Program-made: the position numbers and the translations under genes
Part shown: positions 37,258 to 45,910 of the stretch, one piece after another
Layout of the letters: each line of letters opens with the position of its first letter
Position numbering within the stretch: the stretch's first letter is position 1
Source: VRUE01 sp036266075
Lineage (GTDB): Bacteria; Actinomycetota; Thermoleophilia; Solirubrobacterales; 70-9
Reading direction: 5' to 3'
Assembly (NCBI GenBank): GCA_036266075.1
Contig: DATANV010000009.1
Location: forward strand, 62,001-126,000
Length of the DNA: 64,000 nt
Notes under the pieces: generated by a model
Database searches by the model: none
Told to the model about the DNA's origin: nothing
The model's input: the letters and a program-made list of their open reading frames with translations, nothing else

Positions 37258-37278
37258 CGGGACATATTCTGGGACACG
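37258..37278. repeat. Right arm-type repeat of the element
   Basis: CGGGACATATTCTGGGACACG, partner of 26625-26645. A related GTGTCCCAGG at 37233-37242 is its inverted half, so the right end may carry several protein-binding sites. Confidence 0.5.
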
Positions 37279-37307
37279 AGCCGCGACCTCAAACCAGCCC
37301 AGACACG

Positions 37308-37330
37308 AAAAAACCCCGCAATTGCGGGGC
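37308..37330 (-). terminator. Intrinsic terminator of tRNA-Glu
   Basis: On the minus strand GCCCCGC AATT GCGGGG is followed by TTTTTT (37313-37308), a classical intrinsic terminator 11 bp after the tRNA. It lies inside the integrated element. Confidence 0.8.
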
Positions 37331-37340
37331 TTTCGTGGAG

Positions 37341-37413
37341 TACCGCTACGGGGATTCGAACCCCGGTTTCCGGACTGAGAATCCGGCGTCCTAGTCCCCT
37401 AGACGATAGCGGC
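37341..37413 (-). tRNA. tRNA-Glu(CTC)
   Basis: Acceptor GCCGCTA pairs with TAGCGGT (first pair G-U), anticodon loop TTCTCAG with CTC, T arm CCGGGGTTCGAATCCCC. No encoded CCA. It is the integration target of the element; its last 42 bases are duplicated at 26500-26541. Confidence 0.93.
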
Positions 37414-37504
37414 GCGTGGGCGGCATTTTAGCGGGAGACGAGGGTGGCTTGGCGGGTCGGCGGGGATCGGGGGCGGGGCGCCAGGCGTTAGATTGCCTGG
37501 TCCC

Positions 37505-37588
37505 GCGGCTGTGGCGGAACTGGTAGACGCGCACGGTTCAGGTCCGTGTGGAGGCAACTCCGTGGAGGTTCGACTCCTCTCAGCCGCA
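37505..37588 (+). tRNA. tRNA-Leu(CAG)
   Basis: 84 nt with the long variable arm of a leucine tRNA. Acceptor GCGGCTG/CAGCCGC, anticodon loop TTCAGGT with CAG, T arm GGAGGTTCGACTCCTC. No encoded CCA. Confidence 0.93.
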
Positions 37589-37601
37589 TCGACGACTGTG
37601 C

Positions 37602-38516
37602 TCAGGCCGCCTGCCACTGCGGCACGCGGCCGGCGCGGGAGGCAGACGCCTCGATCTCCTCAGCGAAGGTCGGCCAAAGCTCACGGGGCAGGTCGTGGCC
37701 CATGCCGTCGATCAGGCGCAGGTGGGAGCCGGAGATCGCGCGCGCCGTGGCGCGACCGCAGATCGGGCGGATCAGCGGGTCGCTGGCGCCGTGGATCACG
37801 GTCGCCGGCAGGCGCAGCTTGCGCAGCGCCGCGGTACGGTCGCCCGACGCCGTGACCGCGTGCAGCTGGCGGGCGACGCCGGCGCGACTGTGCGAGCGAT
37901 CGTAGGAGGCGGCGGCAAGCTCGCGCAGGCGGTCCTCGTCCATCGGATAGGCGGGCGAGCCGATCGCGCGGAAGATCGAGACGCCGTGCTCGATCGCCGC
38001 CTCCCGGCCGCCGCCCGGCCGTGCGAACAACGCCCCCCAGGCCTTGCGGGCCGGCACCCCGAGCCAACGGCTGCCGGTGCTCGACATCATCGAGACCAGC
38101 GAGCGCACCCGCTCCGGGTGGCGGATGGCGATCGTCTGGGCGATCATGCCGCCCATCGAAGCGCCGACCAGGTGCGTCGACTCGATTCCCAGATGGTCCA
38201 TCAGGCCGGTCGTGTCGGCGGCCATGTCGCGCAGCAGGTAGGGCGCCGTGCGGCGCCGGCCAAGCAGCATGTCGGTGCGCTTCGGCAGGCCGGCAGCCTC
38301 GATCTTGGTCGAGCGCCCGACGTCGCGGTTGTCGAAGCGGACGACACGAAAGCCACGTTCGGCCAGCATCCCGCAAAAGCCCTCGTCCCAGGCGAGCATC
38401 TGGGTCGCCAGGCCCATGATCAGCAGCAGCGGCTCACCGGCGGGGTCGCCGGCCTCCTGGTAGGAGATCTCGATCCCGTTGGCGGGCGCAAGCCGCTCCT
38501 CGCTGAGGGCGATCAT
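37602..38516 (-). CDS. Alpha/beta hydrolase
   Basis: ATG at 38516 (MIALSEERLAPANGIEISYQ) gives 304 aa. Oxyanion region LLLIMGLATQM, nucleophile elbow GASMGG and late GMGHDLPREL histidine fit the fold. The FDNRDVGRSTK segment and overall pattern resemble esterases related to aclacinomycin methylesterase RdmC. The substrate is unknown. Divergent from the phosphoesterase at 38553, with only 36 bp between starts. Confidence 0.85.
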   Translation of the reverse strand: MIALSEERLAPANGIEISYQEAGDPAGEPLLLIMGLATQMLAWDEGFCGMLAERGFRVVRFDNRDVGRSTKIEAAGLPKRTDMLLGRRRTAPYLLRDMAADTTGLMDHLGIESTHLVGASMGGMIAQTIAIRHPERVRSLVSMMSSTGSRWLGVPARKAWGALFARPGGGREAAIEHGVSIFRAIGSPAYPMDEDRLRELAAASYDRSHSRAGVARQLHAVTASGDRTAALRKLRLPATVIHGASDPLIRPICGRATARAISGSHLRLIDGMGHDLPRELWPTFAEEIEASASRAGRVPQWQAA

Positions 38517-38552
38517 CGGGGGCAGCGTACTCCGGCAAGTTAAGTTCAAGCT

Positions 38553-39680
38553 GTGCGCACCGCGATCGTCTCCGATCTACACCTCGGCAGCGGCTTTGGC
38601 GAGGACCTCGCCCGCGACGCCGCGATCCGCCGCGTGCTGCTCGCCGAGATCGCCGACGCCGACCGCGTGGTCCTGCTTGGCGACGTGCTCGAGCTGCGCG
38701 AACTGGCGCTGCCGGTGGTGCTCGACGCGGCACGGCCTTTCTTCGAGGAGCTGGGCGAGGCGATGGCCGGCCGCCGCGTGCTGCTCGTCCCCGGCAACCA
38801 CGATCACCGCCTGGCCGAACCAGTGCTCGAAAAGCTGGCCCTCGAGGGTCGGCCCCCCGGGCTGGAGGAGCGCGCGGCACCGGCCGGCGAGGCGGCAACC
38901 CGGATCGCCGCCTGGCTCGGCGGCTCCGAGCTGGAGGTCGCCTATCCCGGCGCCTGGCTGCGGCCCGACGTATACGCGACGCACGGCCATTACATGGACT
39001 GCCACATGAGCCTGCCGCGAACCGAGTGCATCGCCGCGGCGGCGACGATGCGCGCCTTCGGCCCTCCCCCCCTCCCGGCGGGACCGGCGGACTACGAGCG
39101 CCTGCTGCGGCCGATCTACGGCTTCACCTACTCACTCGCCCAGGCGCGGCGCGCCGGCCGCGGCACCCGCCCCTCCGAGCGGGCCTGGCAGGCGATCTTC
39201 GCCGCCAATGGCAGCGGTGGCCGAGCGCGACGAGCCGCCCTGCGCGCGGCGCTCGGCGCCGGCATCCCAGCGGGGATCTGGAGCATCAACCGCCTCCTCC
39301 GCGCTGAGTTCGACGCCGATCTCTCCGCGGCGGCGATCTCGCGCAGCGGCATCGACGCCGCTACCGAGCTGGCTCGACACCTGCAGCTCGATGCCACCCA
39401 CGTGCTCACCGGGCACACCCACCGCGGCGGCCCCTGGCAGGACGAGGCGCCCTGGCCGCTCGCCGGCGGCGGCCACCTGCACAACACCGGCAGCTGGGTC
39501 TTCTCGACCGCCTTCCACCGCCCCGGCACGCCTCCCGGGCCTTACTGGCCGGGCACCGTCACCTGGCTGGAGGACGAGGGGCCACCGCACCACGTTCGCC
39601 TGCTGCTCGACCACCCGCGCGACGAGCTGCGGGCGACGGTGCGCCGCATCGCCGGCGAGGGCGCGCCGACGCCCGCCTGA
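38553..39680 (+). CDS. Calcineurin-like metallophosphoesterase
   Basis: 375 aa, GTG start. Metal-binding motifs in order: SDLHLGSG, LLGDVLEL, PGNHDHR, THGHYMD and TGHTHRGG. The N-terminus resembles LpxH-type phosphoesterases, but the long C-terminal part does not. Cytoplasmic hydrolysis of a phosphoester is expected. Confidence 0.85.
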   Translation: MRTAIVSDLHLGSGFGEDLARDAAIRRVLLAEIADADRVVLLGDVLELRELALPVVLDAARPFFEELGEAMAGRRVLLVPGNHDHRLAEPVLEKLALEGRPPGLEERAAPAGEAATRIAAWLGGSELEVAYPGAWLRPDVYATHGHYMDCHMSLPRTECIAAAATMRAFGPPPLPAGPADYERLLRPIYGFTYSLAQARRAGRGTRPSERAWQAIFAANGSGGRARRAALRAALGAGIPAGIWSINRLLRAEFDADLSAAAISRSGIDAATELARHLQLDATHVLTGHTHRGGPWQDEAPWPLAGGGHLHNTGSWVFSTAFHRPGTPPGPYWPGTVTWLEDEGPPHHVRLLLDHPRDELRATVRRIAGEGAPTPA

Positions 39681-39687
39681 GAACGCC

Positions 39688-40563
39688 CTACAACCAGTCG
39701 GCGACGATCCGGCCGATCTCCTCGCCGGCGTCCTCCTGGAGGAAGTGACCGGCATTCTCGATCGGCCGCGGCGCCGGCATGTCGAGCTGCTCGGAGATCC
39801 GTTCGGCGACCGAGAACGGCAGAACCCGGTCGGAGTCGGCCCAGAGCAGCAGCGTCGGGCGCCCGTCCTCGCGCAGCGCATCGGCGACCCGTTTGCCCTC
39901 GGCCGCGCCGGGCATCTCCGGATCGGTGGGCAGGATCAGCGGGAAGGCGCGGGCGCCGGCCTTCGACTCCGGGCTTGGGTAGGGCGCTTCGTAAGCGCCG
40001 ATCACCTCGTCACCGGGGTCCTCCTTGCAGCCACCGCGGACCAGCATGCCAACCGGCACGTCGGCGTTCTCGCGGACGAACTCGCGGAAGGCGAGCCAGG
40101 TGTCGCTCATCCGCTGGTGCCCGGTGAAGGGTCCGGTCTCCATGATCACCAGCCGCGAGAAACGGTCCGGATGCTCGACCGCGAGCCGCAAGCCGATCGG
40201 GCCACCCCAGTCGTGGACCACGGCAGTGGCGTCGCGCACATCCAGCTCCTCGAGCAGCGCCGCCATCAAGTCGACGTGGCGATCGTAGGTGTACCAGCCG
40301 ATGTCGGTCGGCTTGTCGGAGCGACCGAAGCCAGCGTAGTCGGGGGCGATGCAGCGGTAGCCCGCGTCGCGCACCGGCGGAATCACCTTGCGCCAGAGGA
40401 ACGACCAGGTCGGCTCGCCGTGAAAGAAGACGACCGGTTTCCCCTCCCCCTCGTCGAGGTAGGCGAGCCGCAGGCCGTCGAGCTCGCGGTAGCTGGACTC
40501 GAAGGGGAAATCGGGCAGGCCCTCGAGGCTCTCCTCAGGCGTTCTCACCGCGTCGACGCTCAT
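39688..40563 (-). CDS. Haloalkane dehalogenase-like alpha/beta hydrolase
   Basis: ATG at 40563, preceded by AAGGGAGGAAGAG; 291 aa. HGEPTWSFLWRK, nucleophile Asp in VVHDWGGPIG, acid Asp in LLLWADSDRVLPF and His in ENAGHFLQED give the haloalkane dehalogenase subfamily I pattern with an Asp nucleophile. It could also hydrolyse epoxides or esters. A 12-bp hairpin lies just ahead of its ribosome site. Confidence 0.85.
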   Translation of the reverse strand: MSVDAVRTPEESLEGLPDFPFESSYRELDGLRLAYLDEGEGKPVVFFHGEPTWSFLWRKVIPPVRDAGYRCIAPDYAGFGRSDKPTDIGWYTYDRHVDLMAALLEELDVRDATAVVHDWGGPIGLRLAVEHPDRFSRLVIMETGPFTGHQRMSDTWLAFREFVRENADVPVGMLVRGGCKEDPGDEVIGAYEAPYPSPESKAGARAFPLILPTDPEMPGAAEGKRVADALREDGRPTLLLWADSDRVLPFSVAERISEQLDMPAPRPIENAGHFLQEDAGEEIGRIVADWL

Positions 40564-40578
40564 CGCTCTTCCTCCCTT

Positions 40579-40613
40579 GGCGAGTTTGCTCCGCATAGCG
40601 AAGCAAACTCGCC
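40579..40613. promoter_or_regulatory. 12-bp hairpin in the dehalogenase 5' region
   Basis: GGCGAGTTTGCT (40579-40590) and AGCAAACTCGCC (40602-40613) are perfect reverse complements with an 11-bp loop that itself holds CGC/GCG. It ends directly before the ribosome site on the minus strand. It may attenuate read-through from the PhoD-like gene or control translation. Confidence 0.55.
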
Positions 40614-40643
40614 ACGCGGGTGGGTTGAAGTCTATGCGGGACC

Positions 40644-42284
40644 TCAGGCGAGGCGGTGCTCGAAGCTGCACTCGAGCGCGTCGGGCTGCTCGTCGTGCGG
40701 CAGCGTCTTGTCGAGCCGCAGTGTCGCCTCGCGACCGGCGATCCGCAGCGTCGCCACCTGGTTGTCGAAGTAGGGGCCGTCGAGCAGGCGCCAGCGAATG
40801 CCGGGGTCGGGCGCCCCGGCGAGTCGACCCAGGCCGCGGGCAAGTGCAGTGGCCGGTCGGGAGAAGCCCGCCCGCACGGTGGCCCGCTCACGGCGAGCGA
40901 GGTCGTTGCGGTAGGGCGAGCAGACGGCCTGGTAGACGGCGCTGCGCGCGCCCACCTCGCGGGGGAAGCCGACCTCGCAGAGGTAGGCGTGGTGGACGTC
41001 GCCGGAGAGGATCGTGATCGTCGCCGGCGGCCGGCCGCGCCGGCCCGCCGCCACCTCCTCCAGCAGGTCGCGCAGCATCGCGAAGGAGTCCTGGAACGCC
41101 GCCCAGTGATCGAAGTCGACCGCGCGGCGCAGACGCTCGGCCTGGCGCGCGGCGCGCGCCCCCCAAGCACCCTCGGCAACCCGCTCGTTCCAGGCCTCGA
41201 GGTGGTGAAAGGCCGGCGAGAGCAGAAAGGGGACCGTGGTGGCGATCAGCAGATGGTCGAAGTCGCCTTCGGCCTTGTCGACGATCCACTCCCAGACCTT
41301 CTCGTCGAACATCGAGCGCCCCTCGTCGAACACGCGGCCCGCCCGCGAATCCATGAAGATCGCCCGCGTCCCGTCGAGGTCCCGACAGTAGCTCCAACGA
41401 GCGCCGGCTCCGGTTGAGTCGATCTCTTCCGCCCAGGCACGCAGCTCCTCGCCGGCGTTGGGATTGCCGCGCACCCTCTCGTAAAGGTCGCTTTCGTCGA
41501 GCTCGCGCGGCGAGAGGTTGCCGATGTGCTGGTAGACCCAGTAGCTCATGATCGCGCCAATCGCGCGCTCCGACCACCACTCGGTCTCATGCATGTCCTC
41601 GACCCACGAGCGCGAGATGTTCCAGTCGTCGCTGACGTCGTGGTCGTCCCACTGCATCGAGGTGGAGACGGTGGAGAGCAGCCAGCGCAGCAGCGGGTCC
41701 TGCCAGCTCTCGCGATAGAGCCAGGTGTACTCCTCGAAGTTGGCCACCTCCTCACCCGGCGGCCGGCTGGTGTCGCGCGTCCTGCGAATCCGCTCACGCA
41801 CCTTCGGCGAGCCCTCGTCGACGTAGACCTGGTCGCCGAGCAGGAAGAGCAGCTCCGGCCACCGGTCGCGCTCGCCGCGGCACATCTGCTTGGCGAGGAC
41901 GTGCAGCGCATCGAGGCCACGGCCGCGTTCGTCGTCCTCTTTGCTCAGCGTGTAAGGCTCCTCATGCGGCAGGGCGACGCGGCAGGAGCCGAAGCAGACG
42001 TCGAAGGCCTTGGCCGGAGTCAGCGTGCGGATCGTGCTCGGCGGCAGCCGGTCCTCCGGCGGCGGCCAGCGGCGCTCGCCGTCGAGCCTGACCTCGTACT
42101 CGTGCCGGCTGCCCGGCTCGAGCCCCTCGATTCGCACCAGGGCGAAGTGATGGCCATCGACCCCGAAGGTCACCTCGCGGCGCCCTGATACCTCGACCTC
42201 GCAGGGCTCGCTCGTCTCGACCCAAACGGTCGCCTCGGTCGTCGATACGTAGCGCAACAGAGGGCCGAGGACCAGTTGAGGCAT
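40644..42284 (-). CDS. PhoD-like phosphatase/phosphodiesterase
   Basis: 546 aa. An N-terminal Ig-like or fibronectin-like domain (YVSTTEATVWVETSEPCEVE) is followed by a PhoD metallophosphoesterase: CFGSCRVALP, LLFLLGDQVYVDEG, MQWDDHDVSDDWN and ITILSGDVHHAYLCEVG. No signal peptide is seen, so unlike secreted PhoD it may act in the cytoplasm. It may be co-transcribed with the dehalogenase gene. Confidence 0.85.
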   Translation of the reverse strand: MPQLVLGPLLRYVSTTEATVWVETSEPCEVEVSGRREVTFGVDGHHFALVRIEGLEPGSRHEYEVRLDGERRWPPPEDRLPPSTIRTLTPAKAFDVCFGSCRVALPHEEPYTLSKEDDERGRGLDALHVLAKQMCRGERDRWPELLFLLGDQVYVDEGSPKVRERIRRTRDTSRPPGEEVANFEEYTWLYRESWQDPLLRWLLSTVSTSMQWDDHDVSDDWNISRSWVEDMHETEWWSERAIGAIMSYWVYQHIGNLSPRELDESDLYERVRGNPNAGEELRAWAEEIDSTGAGARWSYCRDLDGTRAIFMDSRAGRVFDEGRSMFDEKVWEWIVDKAEGDFDHLLIATTVPFLLSPAFHHLEAWNERVAEGAWGARAARQAERLRRAVDFDHWAAFQDSFAMLRDLLEEVAAGRRGRPPATITILSGDVHHAYLCEVGFPREVGARSAVYQAVCSPYRNDLARRERATVRAGFSRPATALARGLGRLAGAPDPGIRWRLLDGPYFDNQVATLRIAGREATLRLDKTLPHDEQPDALECSFEHRLA

Positions 42285-42436
42285 GGCGAACCAATTCCCG
42301 CCTGACGGCTTTTCATGCCGGCCATGTCCACTTCGTACAAGGACCGAGCGTCGTTTGCCGCAGGAAACGCTTGTCCAGCCCAGAAGCTGCTCTTAGGATC
42401 GCTCCATCTCTGTCTCATCCATGGAAAGGGTTACGC

Positions 42437-42823
42437 ATGAACGATGAGAGTCTGATCAGCGGCTGGTGGGTATTCGCCGGCGTGCTGCTCCTGGTCGCCG
42501 GTGTGCTGAACATCGTTTACGGCATCGCCGCCATCGGGGATTCGAAGTTCTTCACTGAAAACGTCACCTACATCATCAGCGGCCTGCACACTTGGGGCTG
42601 GGTCATGCTGATCATCGGGGTGCTGGAGATAATCGCCGCGTTCTCGCTCTTTTCGGGCGGGGAGTACGGTCGCTGGTTCGGGATCGTCGTCGGCTCGCTC
42701 AACGCGATCGCCGCGCTGCTCTCGATCCCGGCCTACCCGTTCTGGTCGCTAGCGATCTTCGCCCTCTCGATCATCATCGTCTACAAGCTGGCCGAGGGGC
42801 CCGAAGGCACGAAGGTCGCGTAG
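42437..42823 (+). CDS. DUF7144-family membrane protein
   Basis: 128 aa; ATG at 42437 after GGAAAGGG. Four helices and the shared LLLVAGVLNIVYGIAAIGDS motif; paralogue of 25012-25395. No function is assigned. Confidence 0.82.
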   Translation: MNDESLISGWWVFAGVLLLVAGVLNIVYGIAAIGDSKFFTENVTYIISGLHTWGWVMLIIGVLEIIAAFSLFSGGEYGRWFGIVVGSLNAIAALLSIPAYPFWSLAIFALSIIIVYKLAEGPEGTKVA

Positions 42824-42834
42824 CCGCTCGGGGA

Positions 42835-43923
42835 TCAGCCGCTCAGCGGCGTTCCCGAAACCTGCTGCGGTCGAAGGCCCCGGGACTCCGGGGCCTTCGA
42901 CGTTCCGGGCGCGGGTGCGCCGACGGCTTCGCCCGCCTCGAAGGTCGACCATGGCGCGATCGCCTGCTCGCGCTCCTCGTAGAGGACGTCGACGCCGGCC
43001 ATCCGGTCCTGCCAGCCGCGGCGACGTTCGTCGAAGAGAACCCCGAGGAAGCCGAGCCCGAACGGGATCCAGGCCAACGCCAGGCCAATCAGCCGCCGCA
43101 GCGAGGCACGCGGTGGCAGGCCGCGCCCGGCAACGCCGAGCCTGATGCCAAAGAAGCGCATGCCCGGCGTCTGCGCGGCCAGCGACCAGAAGGCGACCAA
43201 GTAGAGGGCGCCGAGCGAGAGCCAGGCGCCGGTCCCAAGCACCAGAGCGAAGCCGGAGACGCCGTTGCCGCCGTCGGAGAAGAAGGAGCCGATCAGGGCG
43301 ACGATCGCCGCCAGCCCAGAGAAGGCAAGGTTGACGATCAGCGCGTCGAGCCCAAGCGCCAGGCCGCGGGTGACGGCGCCGGCCCGGTCGGTCGGCTCAC
43401 TGCGCGGCTTGCGGAAAGTGACCTTGCGGGCGGCGCGCTCGACGCCGTCGTCGACGCGGCGCGTGGCGTTGCCGATCGTGTGGCCGATGTCCTCGATGAA
43501 GCCGACGCTCTGGGCGCTGATCGCGGCCCGCAGCTCCGGCGCCTCGGCGATCCGCTCGACCAGGCGCTGCGCCTCGTCGCTGGCCAGCAGCCGTCGCCAG
43601 ACCTCGTCGACCATCTCGCTGTCGAGCGCCTCGATCAACGCCCGCTTGACCGCCTCGCTCTCCAGCGCGCCGCGCGCCGCCTCCTCGACCAGCGGGCCCT
43701 GCAGGACCCGCACCAGGGCGCGCTCGACCGCCTCGCTTTCGACCGCGGCGACCATCGCCTCCTCGGCGGCGCTCTGCACCGCCCGGTCGACGCCGGTCGC
43801 CTCGGCGACGCTGCGCGCACCCCTGACGCCGGCGCCGAGCAGGCGCACCGAGAGCGGCAGGGGCTTGCCCGACGGCCCTTCGCCGGCCGGTCGATCGCGC
43901 TGTGGAGCGGGACCGTCTGCCAT
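42835..43923 (-). CDS. RDD-family membrane protein
   Basis: ATG at 43923 (MADGPAPQRD) gives 362 aa. A long N-terminal region is made of repeated helical segments (VESEAVERALVRVLQGPLVE, LESEAVKRALIEALDSEMVD). The RDD domain follows: LALGLDALIVNLAFSG, LYLVAFWSLAAQTPGMRFFG and FLGVLFDERRRGWQDRMAGV. It is in the cytoplasmic membrane; function unknown. Its last 25 codons contain a terminator-like hairpin. Confidence 0.82.
   Translation of the reverse strand: MADGPAPQRDRPAGEGPSGKPLPLSVRLLGAGVRGARSVAEATGVDRAVQSAAEEAMVAAVESEAVERALVRVLQGPLVEEAARGALESEAVKRALIEALDSEMVDEVWRRLLASDEAQRLVERIAEAPELRAAISAQSVGFIEDIGHTIGNATRRVDDGVERAARKVTFRKPRSEPTDRAGAVTRGLALGLDALIVNLAFSGLAAIVALIGSFFSDGGNGVSGFALVLGTGAWLSLGALYLVAFWSLAAQTPGMRFFGIRLGVAGRGLPPRASLRRLIGLALAWIPFGLGFLGVLFDERRRGWQDRMAGVDVLYEEREQAIAPWSTFEAGEAVGAPAPGTSKAPESRGLRPQQVSGTPLSG
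42870..42901. terminator. 14-bp perfect hairpin inside the end of the RDD gene
   Basis: GTCGAAGGCCCCGG (42870-42883), loop GACT, CCGGGGCCTTCGAC (42888-42901). It lies between the convergent DUF7144 and RDD genes but inside the RDD coding frame. It probably stops transcription from both sides. Confidence 0.55.
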
Positions 43924-43980
43924 CGCGGCGAGTATACGGTCGCTTGGGCGAAGGGCCACCCGGTCCGCCGGACCTCGCGT

Positions 43981-44457
43981 TCAACGACCGAGGCGCTCGA
44001 GCAGACGATCTATCAGCTCTGCCTGGGCGGAGAGGATCTTCCGCCGCGCCGCAGCCGGCGCGAGCCACTCCGCCCGGTCGACCTCCGGGAACTCGCGCCG
44101 GGCGCCGGAGCGCGGCGGCCACTCCAGCTCGAAGGCGTTGCTGTCGAGCTCGGCAGGGTCGAAGTCCCCCTCGGCCGCCCAGGCGTGAACGACCTTGCCG
44201 CCCTTCTGCCGCACCGAGCCGAGCTCGATCAGCGCGTCAGCGTGCAGAGACGGCGCCGCCGGGCCCAGCTCCTCCCCCAGCTCGCGCAGTGCGCAGTCGC
44301 GCCCCTCCTCCCCCTCGTCGAATTCGCCCTTCGGGATCGTCCAGGCGCCGACGTCCTTCCGCGCCCAGTAGGGCCCGCCCGGATGGACCAGCAGCACTTC
44401 GGGCGAGTCCGTCGCCCGGCGGAAGAGGAGGATTCCGGCGCTGCGTTTGGCGGCCAC
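43981..44457 (-). CDS. NUDIX hydrolase
   Basis: GTG at 44457 (AAKRSAGILLFRR) gives 158 aa. The NUDIX box GEFDEGEEGRDCALRELGEELG is complete. The SAGILLFRR start and the VHPGGPYWARKDVGAWTIPK segment match small NUDIX proteins of the type that hydrolyse Ap4A or modified nucleotides. It lies 4 bp after the alpha/beta hydrolase gene. Confidence 0.88.
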   Translation of the reverse strand: MAAKRSAGILLFRRATDSPEVLLVHPGGPYWARKDVGAWTIPKGEFDEGEEGRDCALRELGEELGPAAPSLHADALIELGSVRQKGGKVVHAWAAEGDFDPAELDSNAFELEWPPRSGARREFPEVDRAEWLAPAAARRKILSAQAELIDRLLERLGR

Positions 44458-44461
44458 GCGC

Positions 44462-45394
44462 TCAGGCGACGGCGCGCAGCCTGCCGCGGGCACGCTGCGC
44501 GATCGCCGCACCCCATTCGGAATCGTCGATACGGACCGGCGCCGTGCTGGCCAGGAAGTCGCCCAGGATCGCGGCGAGGCCCTGCGGGTCTTCGAGGTGC
44601 GGAAAGTGAGCGGCCTTTGGCAGCGTCTCGTAGCGACAGTGCGGGATCGCCCGCTCGGCCTCGACGCCGTGCGCGGCCGGGATCGTGCGGTCGCGCTCAC
44701 CCCAGACGATCAGGGTCTGCATCTCACCCAGCAAGTAGAGCCGGTCACGGGCGCTGACGTGCTGGCCGTGGACGTCGATCACCGCGCGCAGCGTCTGCAG
44801 GAAGGCGCGCCGCGAGCCGGGCTCCTGCAGCGGCCGCAGCGCCCGCGCCACCGCTTCGAGGTAGACGCCCTTGGAGTTGCCGCGCTCGCGCAGCTGGCGG
44901 CCGGCGGCCTGCACCCCGTCGACCACGTGCCCACCGGCGGCGAGGCGCAGCAGCGTCGCCGCGCCGGGCAGGGCGGCCCCACGCAGGAGCGGGCTGACCT
45001 CGTGCCCGAGCCCACCGCTGGAGATCAGCGCCAGGCGCTCGGTACGCTGCGGGAACTGGTAGAAGAACTGCATCGCGACGCCGCCGCCCAGCGAGTGGCC
45101 GACGATCGTCGCGCGCTCGACGCCGATCGTCGTCAGCAGGTCACGGATCGTCGCCGCGTGGGCGCCGAGCGAGTAGTCGCCGCGCGGCGTCGCCGAGTCG
45201 CCGTGACCGATCAGGTCCGGGGCGATCACCCGGTACTTCCCGGCCAGCCGCAGCGCCACCTCCTGCCAGTGCCGCGAGGAGTTGACCATGCCGTGGATGA
45301 GGACGACGTTCGGGCCGCTGCCAGCGACCCGGTAGATCGCCCGGTGGCCGTGCAGATCGACCTCGTGCGCCTCGAAGCCCTGGCCGTCGCTCAC
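44462..45394 (-). CDS. Alpha/beta hydrolase
   Basis: GTG at 45394 in a GTGA overlap with the upstream 2TM gene; 310 aa. HGMVNSSRHWQ, APDLIGHGDSATP, nucleophile elbow GHSLGGG, acid in VWGERDRTIP and His in KAAHFPHLED give a complete triad. The substrate is unknown. Confidence 0.85.
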   Translation of the reverse strand: MSDGQGFEAHEVDLHGHRAIYRVAGSGPNVVLIHGMVNSSRHWQEVALRLAGKYRVIAPDLIGHGDSATPRGDYSLGAHAATIRDLLTTIGVERATIVGHSLGGGVAMQFFYQFPQRTERLALISSGGLGHEVSPLLRGAALPGAATLLRLAAGGHVVDGVQAAGRQLRERGNSKGVYLEAVARALRPLQEPGSRRAFLQTLRAVIDVHGQHVSARDRLYLLGEMQTLIVWGERDRTIPAAHGVEAERAIPHCRYETLPKAAHFPHLEDPQGLAAILGDFLASTAPVRIDDSEWGAAIAQRARGRLRAVA

Positions 45395-45675
45395 CCGGCG
45401 CCGCCCCGCAGCCGTTCGGTTTCGCGACGGATCTCGTCCTCGCTGAGCGGCTTTCGGGCGTAGACGTCCCAGGCGTTCGCACCTACGCCGATGCCCCAAC
45501 CGAGGATCGGGAAGACCGGCCAGAAGAAGCCGGCGCCGGTCACCGCCCAGATGACGACCAGCATCGCGTTGACGAGGATGTAGATGAAGACGTGGGTGCG
45601 GAAGTCGCGCTTCTTCTTGAGCAGCAGGATCGCCTGCTCACGCAGCTCCTCCTCAGTGCCCGGAGCGCCCTCCAT
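45391..45675 (-). CDS. 2TM-domain membrane protein
   Basis: ATG at 45675 (MEGAPGTEEELREQAILLL) gives 94 aa. Two membrane helices (HVFIYILVNAMLVVIWAVTG and FWPVFPILGWGIGVGANAWD) and the KKRDFRTH entry match the 2TM family. First gene of a 2TM, hydrolase, NUDIX chain. The 235-bp gap up to 45910 holds only a signal-peptide-like start on the plus strand (see rejected items). Confidence 0.8.
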   Translation of the reverse strand: MEGAPGTEEELREQAILLLKKKRDFRTHVFIYILVNAMLVVIWAVTGAGFFWPVFPILGWGIGVGANAWDVYARKPLSEDEIRRETERLRGGAG

Positions 45676-45910
45676 CGCCCTTTTGTAGCAGGAGCGGCGG
45701 GGGGTCCGCCAGGCCGGGGCAGCGACGGCCGGCTGCGCTTCGGCGGACGCGCTCGAGCCGGAGGCGGCGAATTTGAAGCGGTTATTGCCGGCGCTGGCCA
45801 TCTGCATTGCCCTCCTCGCGCCGCCGTTCGCGGCGGCGGCCTACCTGGGACCCCAAGCGGGCGCTGACCTGGTCCACAGGGGGAGCACGGCTCCCGTCCG
45901 CGGGCTGGTA

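Larger units (their letters stand above)
26500..37382. mobile_element. Integrative mobilizable element in tRNA-Glu(CTC)
   Basis: A 42-bp perfect direct repeat at 26500-26541 and 37341-37382 bounds the element. The right copy is the 3' half of an intact tRNA-Glu and starts at its discriminator base. The tyrosine integrase lies 162 bp inside the tRNA end, with an excisionase-like gene and a MobF relaxase. There are no type IV secretion genes, so conjugation would need a helper. Cargo genes near the left end have visibly lower GC content than the chromosome. Confidence 0.88.
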
